DNA of 64,000 bases, from positions 1-64,000 of the forward strand of contig CALGMA010000005.1 in assembly GCA_937959265.1 (NCBI GenBank), given 5' to 3'. Every line of letters starts with the position of its first letter. Position 1 is the first letter of the stretch. The DNA comes from an uncultured Anaerolineae bacterium. Lineage in GTDB: Bacteria > Chloroflexota > Anaerolineae > J036 > Brachytrichaceae. The notes under the pieces are model-generated. The model was given only the letters and a program-made list of their open reading frames with translations. It did not search any database and was not told where the DNA came from. This document shows positions 40,150 to 49,336 of the stretch, piece after piece. A program made the translations under genes and the position numbers.

Positions 40150-40743
40150 CTATACCATAGCTTGTGTCCGGCTCAAGACGTAGATCGCGATGCGCGCTTG
40201 CCAGTTGGGGAAAGCGCGCACCGGCCTGTCACCCGCAAATAATCGGACCGACTCGATCTTCGCCTGGATGCACGCCGCAAGGGCTTCGAATTGCGGCAGC
40301 GTGATTGCTCGAGCGCGCGCTTCGCCGGAGCACAAGTCGCCTCCGATGCCCTGGCCGCGAAACATTCGCCAGCGCATGCGCCAGTAGCCGGCGTTTTCGA
40401 ACGAGATCACCGCGCGCCGACCCACGCGCAACATCTCATTCGCTACTGAGATTGGATGATCCAGGTAGGCCAGGGTCTGGCTGAGGATGACGTAATCGAA
40501 TGCGCCATCGGGGTAGTCGGCCAGTCCTTCCTCGATGTTGCCCTGGCGTACCGATAGCCCACGCGCGATGCAAGCCCGTACATTTGCTTCGCTCAACTCC
40601 ACGCCGCGGGCAAGGACTTGACGCTCGTGAATCAGCCGCGCCAGTAATTCGCCATCGCCACAGCCCAGATCGAGCACGCGGGCTTTGGGCGGGACCAGCG
40701 CAACGATGGCGTCGAGATCAGGGCGTTTTCCGTTGAGGCTCAT
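40150..40743 (-). CDS. metW: Methionine biosynthesis protein MetW
   Basis: SAM-MTase fold VLDLGCGDGELLARL, GNIEEGLADYPDGAFDYVILSQTLAY typical of MetW. Confidence 0.9.
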   Translation of the reverse strand: MSLNGKRPDLDAIVALVPPKARVLDLGCGDGELLARLIHERQVLARGVELSEANVRACIARGLSVRQGNIEEGLADYPDGAFDYVILSQTLAYLDHPISVANEMLRVGRRAVISFENAGYWRMRWRMFRGQGIGGDLCSGEARARAITLPQFEALAACIQAKIESVRLFAGDRPVRAFPNWQARIAIYVLSRTQAMV

Positions 40744-40800
40744 AGGCTTGCCTCTGCAAGGCGCGCATGTGCGCCTTGCAGAGGATCATGCGTCTGGGCT

Positions 40801-41637
40801 TTAGACTAGGGCAAAGCACCGACTCGGGCCGCCGGTGGCGCCAGCGATCTTTGGCCCACCGACAACAACTGTTGCGCCGCGCGCCGGCACTTGGCTCAAG
40901 TTAGCGGTGCATTCGATGCCCCAGCGGTTGCTGGGCAGCCACTTGAAATGCACGGCAAAATCTTGCGACGGCCCATGATCCAGGCTGAGTGTGTCCACCA
41001 TGATGCCCTTTACCTGCCGATTGGCGAGCAGCCACTCGATGGCGTCAATCCCGAAGCCGGGGAAGTGCATTACTTGCTTGTCGTCGGCGTTGCGGAACTT
41101 CGGGGTGTTAACATGGGCGTCCCAGCCACTGTTCATTGCCACGATCGCGCCGAACGGAATGCGGCCCCAGCGGCGCTCCCATCGCTGCAGGTCGTCCTCG
41201 GTGACCAGCGCGTCTGGATCCTTGGCTGCCTTTTCGCGTATATCCACTACGATGAGCGGGCCGATCAAGTTCTCCGGCGGAATGAGATCGGCCGTTGCCT
41301 GATTTGAGAAATGGAAGGGTGCATCCATGTGCGTCCCCGTGTGTTCGTTGATCGTCCACTCTTTCAAGTTGTAACCATCCTTCTTCAGCGTGAAGATCTC
41401 TTTGATCGCGAGTTGTGGTTGACCGCCAAACGTCGGGAAGTTCGGCGTCAGTGGGTGTGTCAGGTCAATCACCTTGTTCACCCGCACCGAAAGCGGCCGG
41501 AAGAGCTCTTCTTTGGCGTTCACCGGCGTCGCCAGGAATGCTGCCGAGGCGACAGCCGCTGCGCCGCCGGCCGCCTTGAGAAAGCTGCGGCGGTCGAGCG
41601 TTTCTGCGATCTTCTTTTGACATTGCGGAACACACAT
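40801..41637 (-). CDS. Cyclase family protein (kynurenine formamidase-like) with Tat signal
   Basis: DRRSFLKAAGGAAAVASAAFL twin-arginine signal; HTGTHMDAPFHF metal-binding motif. Confidence 0.88.
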   Translation of the reverse strand: MCVPQCQKKIAETLDRRSFLKAAGGAAAVASAAFLATPVNAKEELFRPLSVRVNKVIDLTHPLTPNFPTFGGQPQLAIKEIFTLKKDGYNLKEWTINEHTGTHMDAPFHFSNQATADLIPPENLIGPLIVVDIREKAAKDPDALVTEDDLQRWERRWGRIPFGAIVAMNSGWDAHVNTPKFRNADDKQVMHFPGFGIDAIEWLLANRQVKGIMVDTLSLDHGPSQDFAVHFKWLPSNRWGIECTANLSQVPARGATVVVGGPKIAGATGGPSRCFALV

Positions 41638-41716
41638 AGGAATACACCTCCTTGGAAAAATGGGGAGCGGGATGCTCCGCGCACCTGCCCGGGTCCACAC
41701 TCCCGAACTTCTGTGG

Positions 41717-42829
41717 TCAGTGTGTCGTCTCCACGCGTTTCAAGAAATCACGCGTTAACTCCGCAAGTCTATCCACTTCCAGCAAAAACGCATCATGGCC
41801 ATAGTTGCTGTCTATCTCGACGTAAGTCACATCAATGTCATTCTGCAGCAATGCGCGCACCAACTCCTTCGACTGCCATGATGGGTATAGCCAATCCGAG
41901 GTGTAGCTCACGACCAGGAACCTGGCTGTCACCTTGCGAAAGGCGTCGGCCAGCGACGGTAGACCGTACGATAGGTCAAAGTAGTCCATCGCCTTACTCA
42001 GGTAGAGGAACGAATTGGCGTCGAAGCGCTTGGTGAACGAGTGGCCACGATAGTTCAGATAGCTCTCTACCTCGAACTCTGGGTCGAAGCGCCAGCCGTA
42101 GCCTTCGCTGCCGTTGCGCAAGCGTCGGCCGAACTTCTCACGCATCGAGGCGTCGCTCAAGAAGGTGATGTGACCGATCATGCGTGCCACGGCCAACCCG
42201 GCGTTGGGCGGTGTCTTGCCGTAGTAGTCGCCGTTGTTCCAGTTCGGATCGGCATAGATGGCCTGGCGCGGCACTTCGTTCAGGGCGATGGTCTGCGGCG
42301 ATAGGCGTGCAGTTGCTGCCAGCACAATTGCGCTGCGCACGCGATCAGGATACGAGACTGTCCACTGCAGCGCTTGCATCCCGCCCATGCTGCCGCCAGT
42401 GACTGTCAGCCATCGCTCGATGCCCAGGTGATCGGTCAGCAAACGCTGCGCCTCCACCATATCCGCGATGGTCACGATGGGGAAGCTCAGCCCGTATGGC
42501 CGGCCGGTCTTCGGGTTGATGGATGATGGACCGGTACTACCGCCGCACCCGCCGATGACGTTCGAGCAGACCACAAAGTGCCTGTCGGTATCGAACGCTT
42601 TGCCCGGCCCGACGGCGTCATCCCACCAGCCGGGCTTCGGGTCGTCGTGCGAGTGCCGGCCGGCGACGTGCGCATCGCCGCTCCAGGCGTGGCAGATGAG
42701 GATCGCATTGCTGCGATCCCCATTCAACTGGCCATACGTTTCATACGCCAGCGTGATTGGGCCGAGCGTCGCGCCGCTCTGTAGCTGGATCTCGCCGTCG
42801 TAGTGAAAGTATTGCGTCTGGACAATCAT
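41717..42829 (-). CDS. metX: Homoserine O-acetyltransferase
   Basis: TLAYETYGQLNGDRSNAILICHAWSGDAHVAG, VTGGSMGGMQALQW, NYGHDAFLLE. Confidence 0.94.
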   Translation of the reverse strand: MIVQTQYFHYDGEIQLQSGATLGPITLAYETYGQLNGDRSNAILICHAWSGDAHVAGRHSHDDPKPGWWDDAVGPGKAFDTDRHFVVCSNVIGGCGGSTGPSSINPKTGRPYGLSFPIVTIADMVEAQRLLTDHLGIERWLTVTGGSMGGMQALQWTVSYPDRVRSAIVLAATARLSPQTIALNEVPRQAIYADPNWNNGDYYGKTPPNAGLAVARMIGHITFLSDASMREKFGRRLRNGSEGYGWRFDPEFEVESYLNYRGHSFTKRFDANSFLYLSKAMDYFDLSYGLPSLADAFRKVTARFLVVSYTSDWLYPSWQSKELVRALLQNDIDVTYVEIDSNYGHDAFLLEVDRLAELTRDFLKRVETTH

Positions 42830-42844
42830 CGGGGTTAGCGGTTT

Positions 42845-42955
42845 CAAAGGTGTCAGCTGTGTCGTTGGTGTCAGAGTGTCGAGGTGTCGTTGGTGTCAGT
42901 GGCGCTTTGCGACACTGGTGACACTCCCAACACCAACGACACTCATGACACCGCG
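42845..42955. repeat. GTGTC/GACAC repeat cluster with inverted copies between metY and metX
   Basis: GTGTCGTTGGTGTC at 42859-42872 and 42884-42897; inverted ACACCAACGACAC at 42930-42942. Confidence 0.8.
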
Positions 42956-42959
42956 TGAT

Positions 42960-44279
42960 CTACGCCTTCACCTTATGCCCGTTGCTCACTACAGCTACGG
43001 CTGCTTCCAGCGCCTGCTCGAGGTCCCAGATGATGTCACGGATGTCCTCCAGGCCGATGCTCAGGCGCACGAAGTCGTCGGTCACGCCGGTGGCCCGTTG
43101 CTCTTCGGGCGTCAATTGCGAGTGCGTGGTGGTGGCGGGATGGATGGCCAGCGACTTGGCGTCGCCGATGTTGGCCAGGTGCGAGAACAACTTCAGGTTG
43201 TTGATGAATTGTCGGCCAGCCTCACGTCCGCCCCTGATGCCGAAGCCTACCAGTGCGGTTAACCCCTTGGGCGCCATGCGCTTGATCTTCTCGTACTGCG
43301 GATGGCTGGGCAGGCTGGGATGAATCACCCAAGAGACATGGGGGCTCTTCGATAGCCACTCGGCCACCGCGTTGGCGTTCTGGATGTGGCGCTCCATGCG
43401 GATGTGCAGTGTCTCCAGGCCGATGATATTCAAGAAAGAGTTGAATGGGCTTTGTGCCGCGCCGATGTCGCGCAGCAGAGTCAAGCGCGCCTTGAGGATA
43501 TAGGCCGGCGCGCCGAGCTGAGAATACACCAGGCCGTGGTAGCTGGGGTCGGGCTTGTTGAAGTAGTCGTTGTGGCGCCAGCTCTTGCTCCAGTCGAACT
43601 TGCCGGCATCCACGATTGCGCCGCCGATGCTGAGGCCGTGGCCGCCGATGTACTTAGTCGTCGAGTGCACCACGATATCTGCGCCCCACTCGATCGGCCG
43701 CAACAAGTAGGGCGTCGGCGTGGTATTGTCAATGATCAGCGGCAGGCTGTTCTCGTGTGCGATGGCAGCCACCTCTTGCAAGGGGAAGATGTCCAGCTTG
43801 GGGTTGCCGACCGATTCGCCGTAAATTGCCTTGGTGTTCGGCTTGATTGCTCGGCGAAAGTTCTCCGGATCGGTCGGATCCACAAACGTCACCTCGATGC
43901 CCAGCTTGGGTAGCGTGTAGTGGAACAAGTTGTAGGTGCCGCCGTAGAGCGACGCTGAGCTGACGATGTGGTCGCCGGCCTGGGCGAGGTTGAGGATGGC
44001 GAATGTCTCCGCTGCCTGGCCGGATGCTGTCACCAGCGCCCCAACGCCGCCCTCAAGCGCGGCCAGCCGCTGCTCGACGACGTCATTGGTCGGGTTCATG
44101 ATGCGCGTGTAGATGTTGCCGAATTCTTTCAGCCCGAACAGATTGGCCGCGTGGTCGGTGTCACGGAACTGATACGACGTGGTCTGATAGATCGGCACCG
44201 CGCGTGCATTCGTCGTCGGGTCGGGTCTGGTTCCTGCGTGCAGGACTTGCGTGTCGAAGTGGAACGGATGGTCGGACAT
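42960..44279 (-). CDS. metY: O-acetylhomoserine aminocarboxypropyltransferase (sulfhydrylase)
   Basis: FDTQVLHAGTRPDPTTNARAVPIYQTTSYQF, DIVVHSTTKYIGGHG. Confidence 0.93.
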   Translation of the reverse strand: MSDHPFHFDTQVLHAGTRPDPTTNARAVPIYQTTSYQFRDTDHAANLFGLKEFGNIYTRIMNPTNDVVEQRLAALEGGVGALVTASGQAAETFAILNLAQAGDHIVSSASLYGGTYNLFHYTLPKLGIEVTFVDPTDPENFRRAIKPNTKAIYGESVGNPKLDIFPLQEVAAIAHENSLPLIIDNTTPTPYLLRPIEWGADIVVHSTTKYIGGHGLSIGGAIVDAGKFDWSKSWRHNDYFNKPDPSYHGLVYSQLGAPAYILKARLTLLRDIGAAQSPFNSFLNIIGLETLHIRMERHIQNANAVAEWLSKSPHVSWVIHPSLPSHPQYEKIKRMAPKGLTALVGFGIRGGREAGRQFINNLKLFSHLANIGDAKSLAIHPATTTHSQLTPEEQRATGVTDDFVRLSIGLEDIRDIIWDLEQALEAAVAVVSNGHKVKA

Positions 44280-44309
44280 GGTTTAGCTCGTTGCTCCTTT
44301 CGTCTGTAT

Positions 44310-44354
44310 GCGTATTGCGTATCACATGTGCACGACGCGCATCACGCAATACGC
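44310..44354. repeat. Perfect inverted repeat in metY leader
   Basis: GCGTATTGCGT (44310-44320) / ACGCAATACGC (44344-44354). Confidence 0.8.
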
Positions 44355-44386
44355 AACCCGTGATGCACGCCGTGGAAAAGTGAATA

Positions 44387-44414
44387 GCCCTCTTGCGCGG
44401 TAAGACAAGAGGGC
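44387..44414 (-). terminator. Hairpin downstream of SAM riboswitch (candidate expression platform)
   Basis: Minus strand GCCCTCTTG-tcttaccgcg-CAAGAGGGC followed by TATTCACTTTT; U-tract imperfect. Confidence 0.55.
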
Positions 44415-44435
44415 GTAAATCTGCGTTGCCGCCTC

Positions 44436-44596
<161 letters not shown>

Positions 44597-44693
44597 CGCG
44601 ATTGGGCGATATTCTACTTTTCTGAACGATGGGAAAGAATAGCGACCTGCAAAGTTCTTGTCAAGCCCCAATTCACAAGTAGAATCGCACATT

Positions 44694-45911
44694 ATGAGCG
44701 ACGCTTCGGGCTTCAATCGCTGGTTCATCGTCACCGTCGCATTGGTCATTGGTTTTCTTATCGGCGTCGCCTTCGCTGCCTATCTGGTGTATGCCTGGGT
44801 GCCGGCCAATATCATTCTGCGTGATGCGCCGCCGCGCTTCTTGCGCTTCGATCCTGCCGGCGACCGGCCCGACTATCGCGATGTGTATGTCGCCCGCGTA
44901 GCTGCGCGCTATGCTCAAGGCGTGCAGGTTGGTCAGCCCGAGTCCGCCTTGACCCAAGCGCAACAGGCGCTGGGTGTGACGACCGGCGACGCCACGCCGA
45001 TTGAGGCGCTGGCCATGGCTCGCAGCGCCGAGCAGGCCGCCCGCAACGAAAACGCCCGCGAAGGTGCCAATCCCGACCAGGGATGGTTCACGCTGGCGGA
45101 TCAGAACAGCCTCACTTTATTGGCTGAACGTCTAGAGCAGGTGAAAGATCAGCAGCCTGTCATTGCTCAGTCGGTGATCGAGGCGCGCCGGAATGCGGCG
45201 TTGCTCGGCGGATTGCTGCTGCTGTTGTGGATCGCCTTGTTGACCGGCCTGCTGCTGCTTGTCGTGAATTTGCTCAAGCCCGCGCCGGTGTCTGCCACTG
45301 CACCGGCAGTTGCGCCTCGTGTCGCCAGCGAGGCTGGGGCGCGCCCGGCGGCTGTGGTCAACGTCAACGTCGGCGATGGGCAGGTTGCTATGGAGGCGTC
45401 GGCGGCTGCCCCCACCGAGCCTGGCACCATTCCCACCCTCTATTCGCCGTCGCCGGTGCGTGTCGGTTCACCGTTGCCCGGCGAATCGCTCATCAACACC
45501 TTTCACGCCGTTTATGAGCATGGCAACGAGAACTTCGATGAAGGGTTCCAGATCAGCGCGACCAGCGGCGAATTGATCGGCGAGTGCGGCGCATCGGTCG
45601 CCGATCGCGTCAGCCTGACTTCGCCCTCGCGGGTGACGGCGCTGGCGATCTGGACGTTCGATAAGAATGACTTCCAGAGCACGACCAAGGTGATGCTCAC
45701 CCCATACGCCTATCGTAACAACGTCATGCGCAGCAAGCTAGCAGCGCGCGGCGAACTGGTGCAAGCGGCGCCGGGCATATTCGAGATCGTCACCTCGACG
45801 TTGCGCGTCGAAGTCGAGGTGCGTAATCTGCAATTACTGCCGCTCGACGGCGATCCGGATGGCTACTTCCAACGAGCGGAATTGGAATTCCGCGTCTACA
45901 AGAAGCCATGA
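44694..45911 (+). CDS. Membrane protein of unknown function (two TM segments plus C-terminal soluble domain)
   Basis: 405 aa ORF; TM at WFIVTVALVIGFLIGVAFAAYLVYAWV and ALLGGLLLLLWIALLTGLLLLVVNLL. Confidence 0.75.
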   Translation: MSDASGFNRWFIVTVALVIGFLIGVAFAAYLVYAWVPANIILRDAPPRFLRFDPAGDRPDYRDVYVARVAARYAQGVQVGQPESALTQAQQALGVTTGDATPIEALAMARSAEQAARNENAREGANPDQGWFTLADQNSLTLLAERLEQVKDQQPVIAQSVIEARRNAALLGGLLLLLWIALLTGLLLLVVNLLKPAPVSATAPAVAPRVASEAGARPAAVVNVNVGDGQVAMEASAAAPTEPGTIPTLYSPSPVRVGSPLPGESLINTFHAVYEHGNENFDEGFQISATSGELIGECGASVADRVSLTSPSRVTALAIWTFDKNDFQSTTKVMLTPYAYRNNVMRSKLAARGELVQAAPGIFEIVTSTLRVEVEVRNLQLLPLDGDPDGYFQRAELEFRVYKKP

Positions 45912-45921
45912 TATCGGCGCG

Positions 45922-46791
45922 GTGACCGTGCATGGCGCGCGGCTCTCTCGTTTGCAGCACGCGCGGCGCGTATTTGATCGCCTCGATTGGTGGCACTTGG
46001 ATGAGTGGATCGCTAGCGACCTGTGGTCATTCGACGACGGTGACGCTGCGCTTCTGCTCACACCACTCGATCTAGCTGAGGCCGATGCGCTTAGCGCGAC
46101 GCGTGCCGATGTGGCCTGGGTGCGCTGGTGCGCAGTCGCCGATGGCATATCGCCGGCAGCGCACCTGGCAAATGTGTTCGGCGAAGCCGAAGCGCGACTG
46201 GCGTTGCGTGGCGTGCGCGAGGTGTGGTGCATCGTTCATTCATCCGAATGGATCAGGCCTTATCTGCGCGAGCTTGGCTACCACATTGCCGAGCGATTGC
46301 TCACGTTCGAGATCGAACCGCAACGCGTGCTGGATGTGTCGTCGTTCCTGACCGGCTTGCAGGTGCGCCCGGCACACATGGCCGATCTCGAAGCGCTCTG
46401 TGCCTTGGATGCGCGCGCCTTTGATGAGCCATGGCGTTATTCGCCTGTGCTGATGCAGCGCGCAGTTGCGCAGGCGTTTGCAACCACAGTAGCCTTGTAT
46501 GGCGGGGTGCCGGTTGGCTATACGTGTGCTGTCCTGCATGAGGAGAGCGGGCACGTCGTACGGTTGGCCGTCCAGCCGGAACTGCGCCGTCAGGGAATCG
46601 GCGCGAGCTTGCTGTGTGACGTGGTCATGCGGCTGGCACAGGCCGGTGCGCGAGTTGTCTCGCTCAACACTCAGGCTAGCAATCATACGGCGCAGCGGCT
46701 GTATCGCCGGCTGGGATTCACGCCGGTAGATGAGAAGCTGCCGGTCATGCGCAAAGTTCTTGTGCGTGAAGCAGAGGGAAGAATTGCGTGA
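45922..46791 (+). CDS. GNAT family N-acetyltransferase
   Basis: C-terminal VVRLAVQPELRRQGIGASLLCDVVMRLAQAGARVVSLNT acetyl-CoA motif; start codon uncertain (GTG 45922 proposed). Confidence 0.85.
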   Translation: MTVHGARLSRLQHARRVFDRLDWWHLDEWIASDLWSFDDGDAALLLTPLDLAEADALSATRADVAWVRWCAVADGISPAAHLANVFGEAEARLALRGVREVWCIVHSSEWIRPYLRELGYHIAERLLTFEIEPQRVLDVSSFLTGLQVRPAHMADLEALCALDARAFDEPWRYSPVLMQRAVAQAFATTVALYGGVPVGYTCAVLHEESGHVVRLAVQPELRRQGIGASLLCDVVMRLAQAGARVVSLNTQASNHTAQRLYRRLGFTPVDEKLPVMRKVLVREAEGRIA

Positions 46792-47669
46792 AGCGCGCTC
46801 CGACACACAAGCACGCCAAGGATCAGCGCGTGCAGCGCAGCAACATCCGTCGCGCCCAAGCCGCCGGCAAAAGCCGGGCGCGCGCGCAGTTGCAGCAGGT
46901 AGCTGCTGCCAGCGCCGCCGATGCGCCGGAGCACGAGACTGCTGCCGTCTTTCCGCGTGCAGCTCGACGCTGGTTCATCGGGCTGACGTTGGTGATTGCG
47001 CTCGCCGGTGTGGCGATCATTGCGCTGCAGAATGCGCCACGCTGGCTGTCGGCGGCGATGCAATCACAAGCCACGGCCGATGCAGCGCTGCTCGAAGCGA
47101 CGCGCAACGCTGCAGTTGCGACACAGGATGCAACGCGCATCGGCATCGTCAGCGGTCATCGCGGCCACGATAGCGGGGCCGTATGCGACGATGGCTTGAC
47201 CGAGGCGTCGCTGAATTTTGTGCATGCGACTCGCGTGGCCGAGGTGTTGCGCGCCGAGGGCTACATTGTGGATGTACTAGACGAATTCGACCCTCGGCTG
47301 CGTGGCTACCGGGCGCGTGTCCTGCTCAGCATCCATGCCGACTCGTGTGCACGGATCAATGATCTGGCCACCGGCTTTAAGGTGGCGCGCGCCGTGCACA
47401 GCCGGGCACCGGATGAGGCGGATCGCCTGGTCGCTTGTTTGACGGCGCGTTATAGAGCGCACACCGGCCTGCGCTTTCATACCAACACCGTCACGCGCGA
47501 CATGACACAGTATCACGCCTTCGATGAGGTTGCACCCGAGACGCCGGCGGCTATCATCGAGACCGGCTTCATGTATCTCGACCGGCCGTTGCTGGAAGGC
47601 CGGCCGGAGGTGGTGGCTCAGGGCATCGTCGAGGGACTGCTGTGCTTTCTGCGCAGCGAGGCCTCGTGA
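46788..47669 (+). CDS. N-acetylmuramoyl-L-alanine amidase (Amidase_3-like)
   Basis: GIVSGHRGHDSGAVCDDGLTEA, LLSIHADSC, AAIIETGFMYLDRPLL; N-terminal TM anchor. Confidence 0.85.
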   Translation: MKRAPTHKHAKDQRVQRSNIRRAQAAGKSRARAQLQQVAAASAADAPEHETAAVFPRAARRWFIGLTLVIALAGVAIIALQNAPRWLSAAMQSQATADAALLEATRNAAVATQDATRIGIVSGHRGHDSGAVCDDGLTEASLNFVHATRVAEVLRAEGYIVDVLDEFDPRLRGYRARVLLSIHADSCARINDLATGFKVARAVHSRAPDEADRLVACLTARYRAHTGLRFHTNTVTRDMTQYHAFDEVAPETPAAIIETGFMYLDRPLLEGRPEVVAQGIVEGLLCFLRSEAS

Positions 47670-47739
47670 GAAATAAGGATAGGTCGGACTGCTCCGCGCG
47701 TTTGATCCTTGATCTGCATAGTTTGATCTACAATCCTTC

Positions 47740-48462
47740 ATGTTAGCCATGGCGTTCCTCAAAAGGCTGCTGCAATTGGTTGTGCTGTGCGTGATGATGG
47801 CGCTACTGTTGGTAGCTATTCCGCTGGTTGTCTCGGCGGAGCACCAGGCGCAGCCGGCCGCCCAGTCCCCGGCACGCGAAGCTGTGCAGCCTCAACCCCA
47901 GCAGGTTGCGGCGGTAGAAGACGCCCGCCCCTCCGCTCTAGCGCAGACCTTTGCTGCTGCCCCGGCGGTTCCAGCCGTCTCGTCGTCGCGCGTTGCGACT
48001 GTAGCGCAAGCGCCGGTTCAACCCGTCAACGTCCAGCCGGCGGTTGCTGCATCCTTGCCGCAGGATGCGCCGGCCGAGGCGATGTATGACGCGAAATCCG
48101 TGCCGATGCGCCGGGGGAAATGGATCGAAGTCATCCTGGACGAGCAGCGGCTTATTGCCTGGGAGGATGGCCAAATGGTGATGACGACGCTGGTCTCGAC
48201 CGGGGCGCAGGATACGCCGACGGTCCGCGGCGTTTTTCGCATCTACCGCAAACTCGATTCGCAGCGCATGCGTGGCAGGGACTACGACTTGCCCGACGTG
48301 CCTCACGTGATGTACTTCAAGGGCGGCTATGCGATGCACGGCACATATTGGCACAACAATTTTGGCCAGCCCATGAGTCACGGCTGCGTCAATATTCCTA
48401 CCGGCAAGGCAGCCTGGTTGTATGGCTGGGCGCCACAAGGCACGGTCGTGGTGGTGCATTGA
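47740..48462 (+). CDS. L,D-transpeptidase (YkuD)
   Basis: WIEVILDEQRLIAWEDGQMVMTTLVSTG, YAMHGTYWHNNFGQPMSHGCVNIPTGKAAWLY (HxxSHGCxN). Confidence 0.93.
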   Translation: MLAMAFLKRLLQLVVLCVMMALLLVAIPLVVSAEHQAQPAAQSPAREAVQPQPQQVAAVEDARPSALAQTFAAAPAVPAVSSSRVATVAQAPVQPVNVQPAVAASLPQDAPAEAMYDAKSVPMRRGKWIEVILDEQRLIAWEDGQMVMTTLVSTGAQDTPTVRGVFRIYRKLDSQRMRGRDYDLPDVPHVMYFKGGYAMHGTYWHNNFGQPMSHGCVNIPTGKAAWLYGWAPQGTVVVVH

Positions 48463-49325
48463 GGATCCTTCGGCGGCGTGCTCTGGCGCTTTGTGCAGCG
48501 CTGGTCGCAGCGACGGTGGTCTTTCTCGTGTTGCGTCCGGCTGTGGAGGCTGAGCAGCGCTGGCAGGCACTGCGCGCGCGTGGTGTGTTGCGCGTCGGCA
48601 TTGATCCAGGCGTCCGGCCGTTTTCGTTCTATGGTGCGGATGGCTGGGAGGGGATGGATGCCGACGTAGCGCATGAGGCGGCGCGTCGCCTGGGGTTGCG
48701 CGTGAAGGCCGTGCCGGTGGGCTATGATGGCTTCTACGACGCGCTGTTTGCTGGCTATGCTGATGTCGCGATGTCGGCCCTGGTGATGGATCCGACGCGG
48801 ACGGCCGATTTTCGCTATAGCCGCCCGTATTTCGACGCCGGCTTGCGCGCGGTGGCGCTTGCGTCGTTGCGTCTGGATCACCCCGAAGATTTGCGCAGGC
48901 GCTGCGTCGTCGCTGCGCTGGGCAGCGAGGCTGATCGCCTGACGCGCTGGTTGGAGCGGCGCACACCGGGCATGACGCGCCGCGTGGTTGCGGATGAAAC
49001 GGATGTCTTGATGGAAATTCGCATAGGCAGATGTGAAATAGCAGTCGTCGGTGGGCAAACAGCCATCCAAGCAGGATGCGCGCCAATTGCCGAGTGGGAC
49101 AACACAGCAGCGGTACGCTGCCTCAGTCTTCGCCCGGTTGAGCACACGATAGCTATGCTTGGCGCGGATGGGCGACTAGCTGGTGAACTCAATCGCGTCC
49201 TGTTGCAGATGAGCAACGACGGCACCCTGGCGCGCATCGCCCAAAAGTGGCTCACCAACAGGACCACCGACACTGCCGACACCGACACCAACGACACGAA
49301 TGACACGAACGACACCAACCGATAA
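48459..49325 (+). CDS. Membrane-anchored solute-binding protein family 3
   Basis: TTG start overlapping the upstream TGA; single TM then RGVLRVGIDPGVRPFSFYGADGWEGMDADVA SBP_bac_3 motif; repeat-derived C-terminal tail. Confidence 0.82.
   Translation: MRILRRRALALCAALVAATVVFLVLRPAVEAEQRWQALRARGVLRVGIDPGVRPFSFYGADGWEGMDADVAHEAARRLGLRVKAVPVGYDGFYDALFAGYADVAMSALVMDPTRTADFRYSRPYFDAGLRAVALASLRLDHPEDLRRRCVVAALGSEADRLTRWLERRTPGMTRRVVADETDVLMEIRIGRCEIAVVGGQTAIQAGCAPIAEWDNTAAVRCLSLRPVEHTIAMLGADGRLAGELNRVLLQMSNDGTLARIAQKWLTNRTTDTADTDTNDTNDTNDTNR
49261..49320. repeat. GACAC-rich repeat encoding the C-terminus of the SBP
   Basis: Six GACAC units in about 55 bp; contains exact GACACCAACGACAC at 49284-49297. 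Confidence 0.8.
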
Positions 49326-49336
49326 GGAGACACTTC

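Noticed and set aside
47938-49086. 382-aa minus-strand ORF across YkuD/SBP
   Set aside because: Antisense to two genes with clear motifs; Arg/Pro/His-rich shadow ORF
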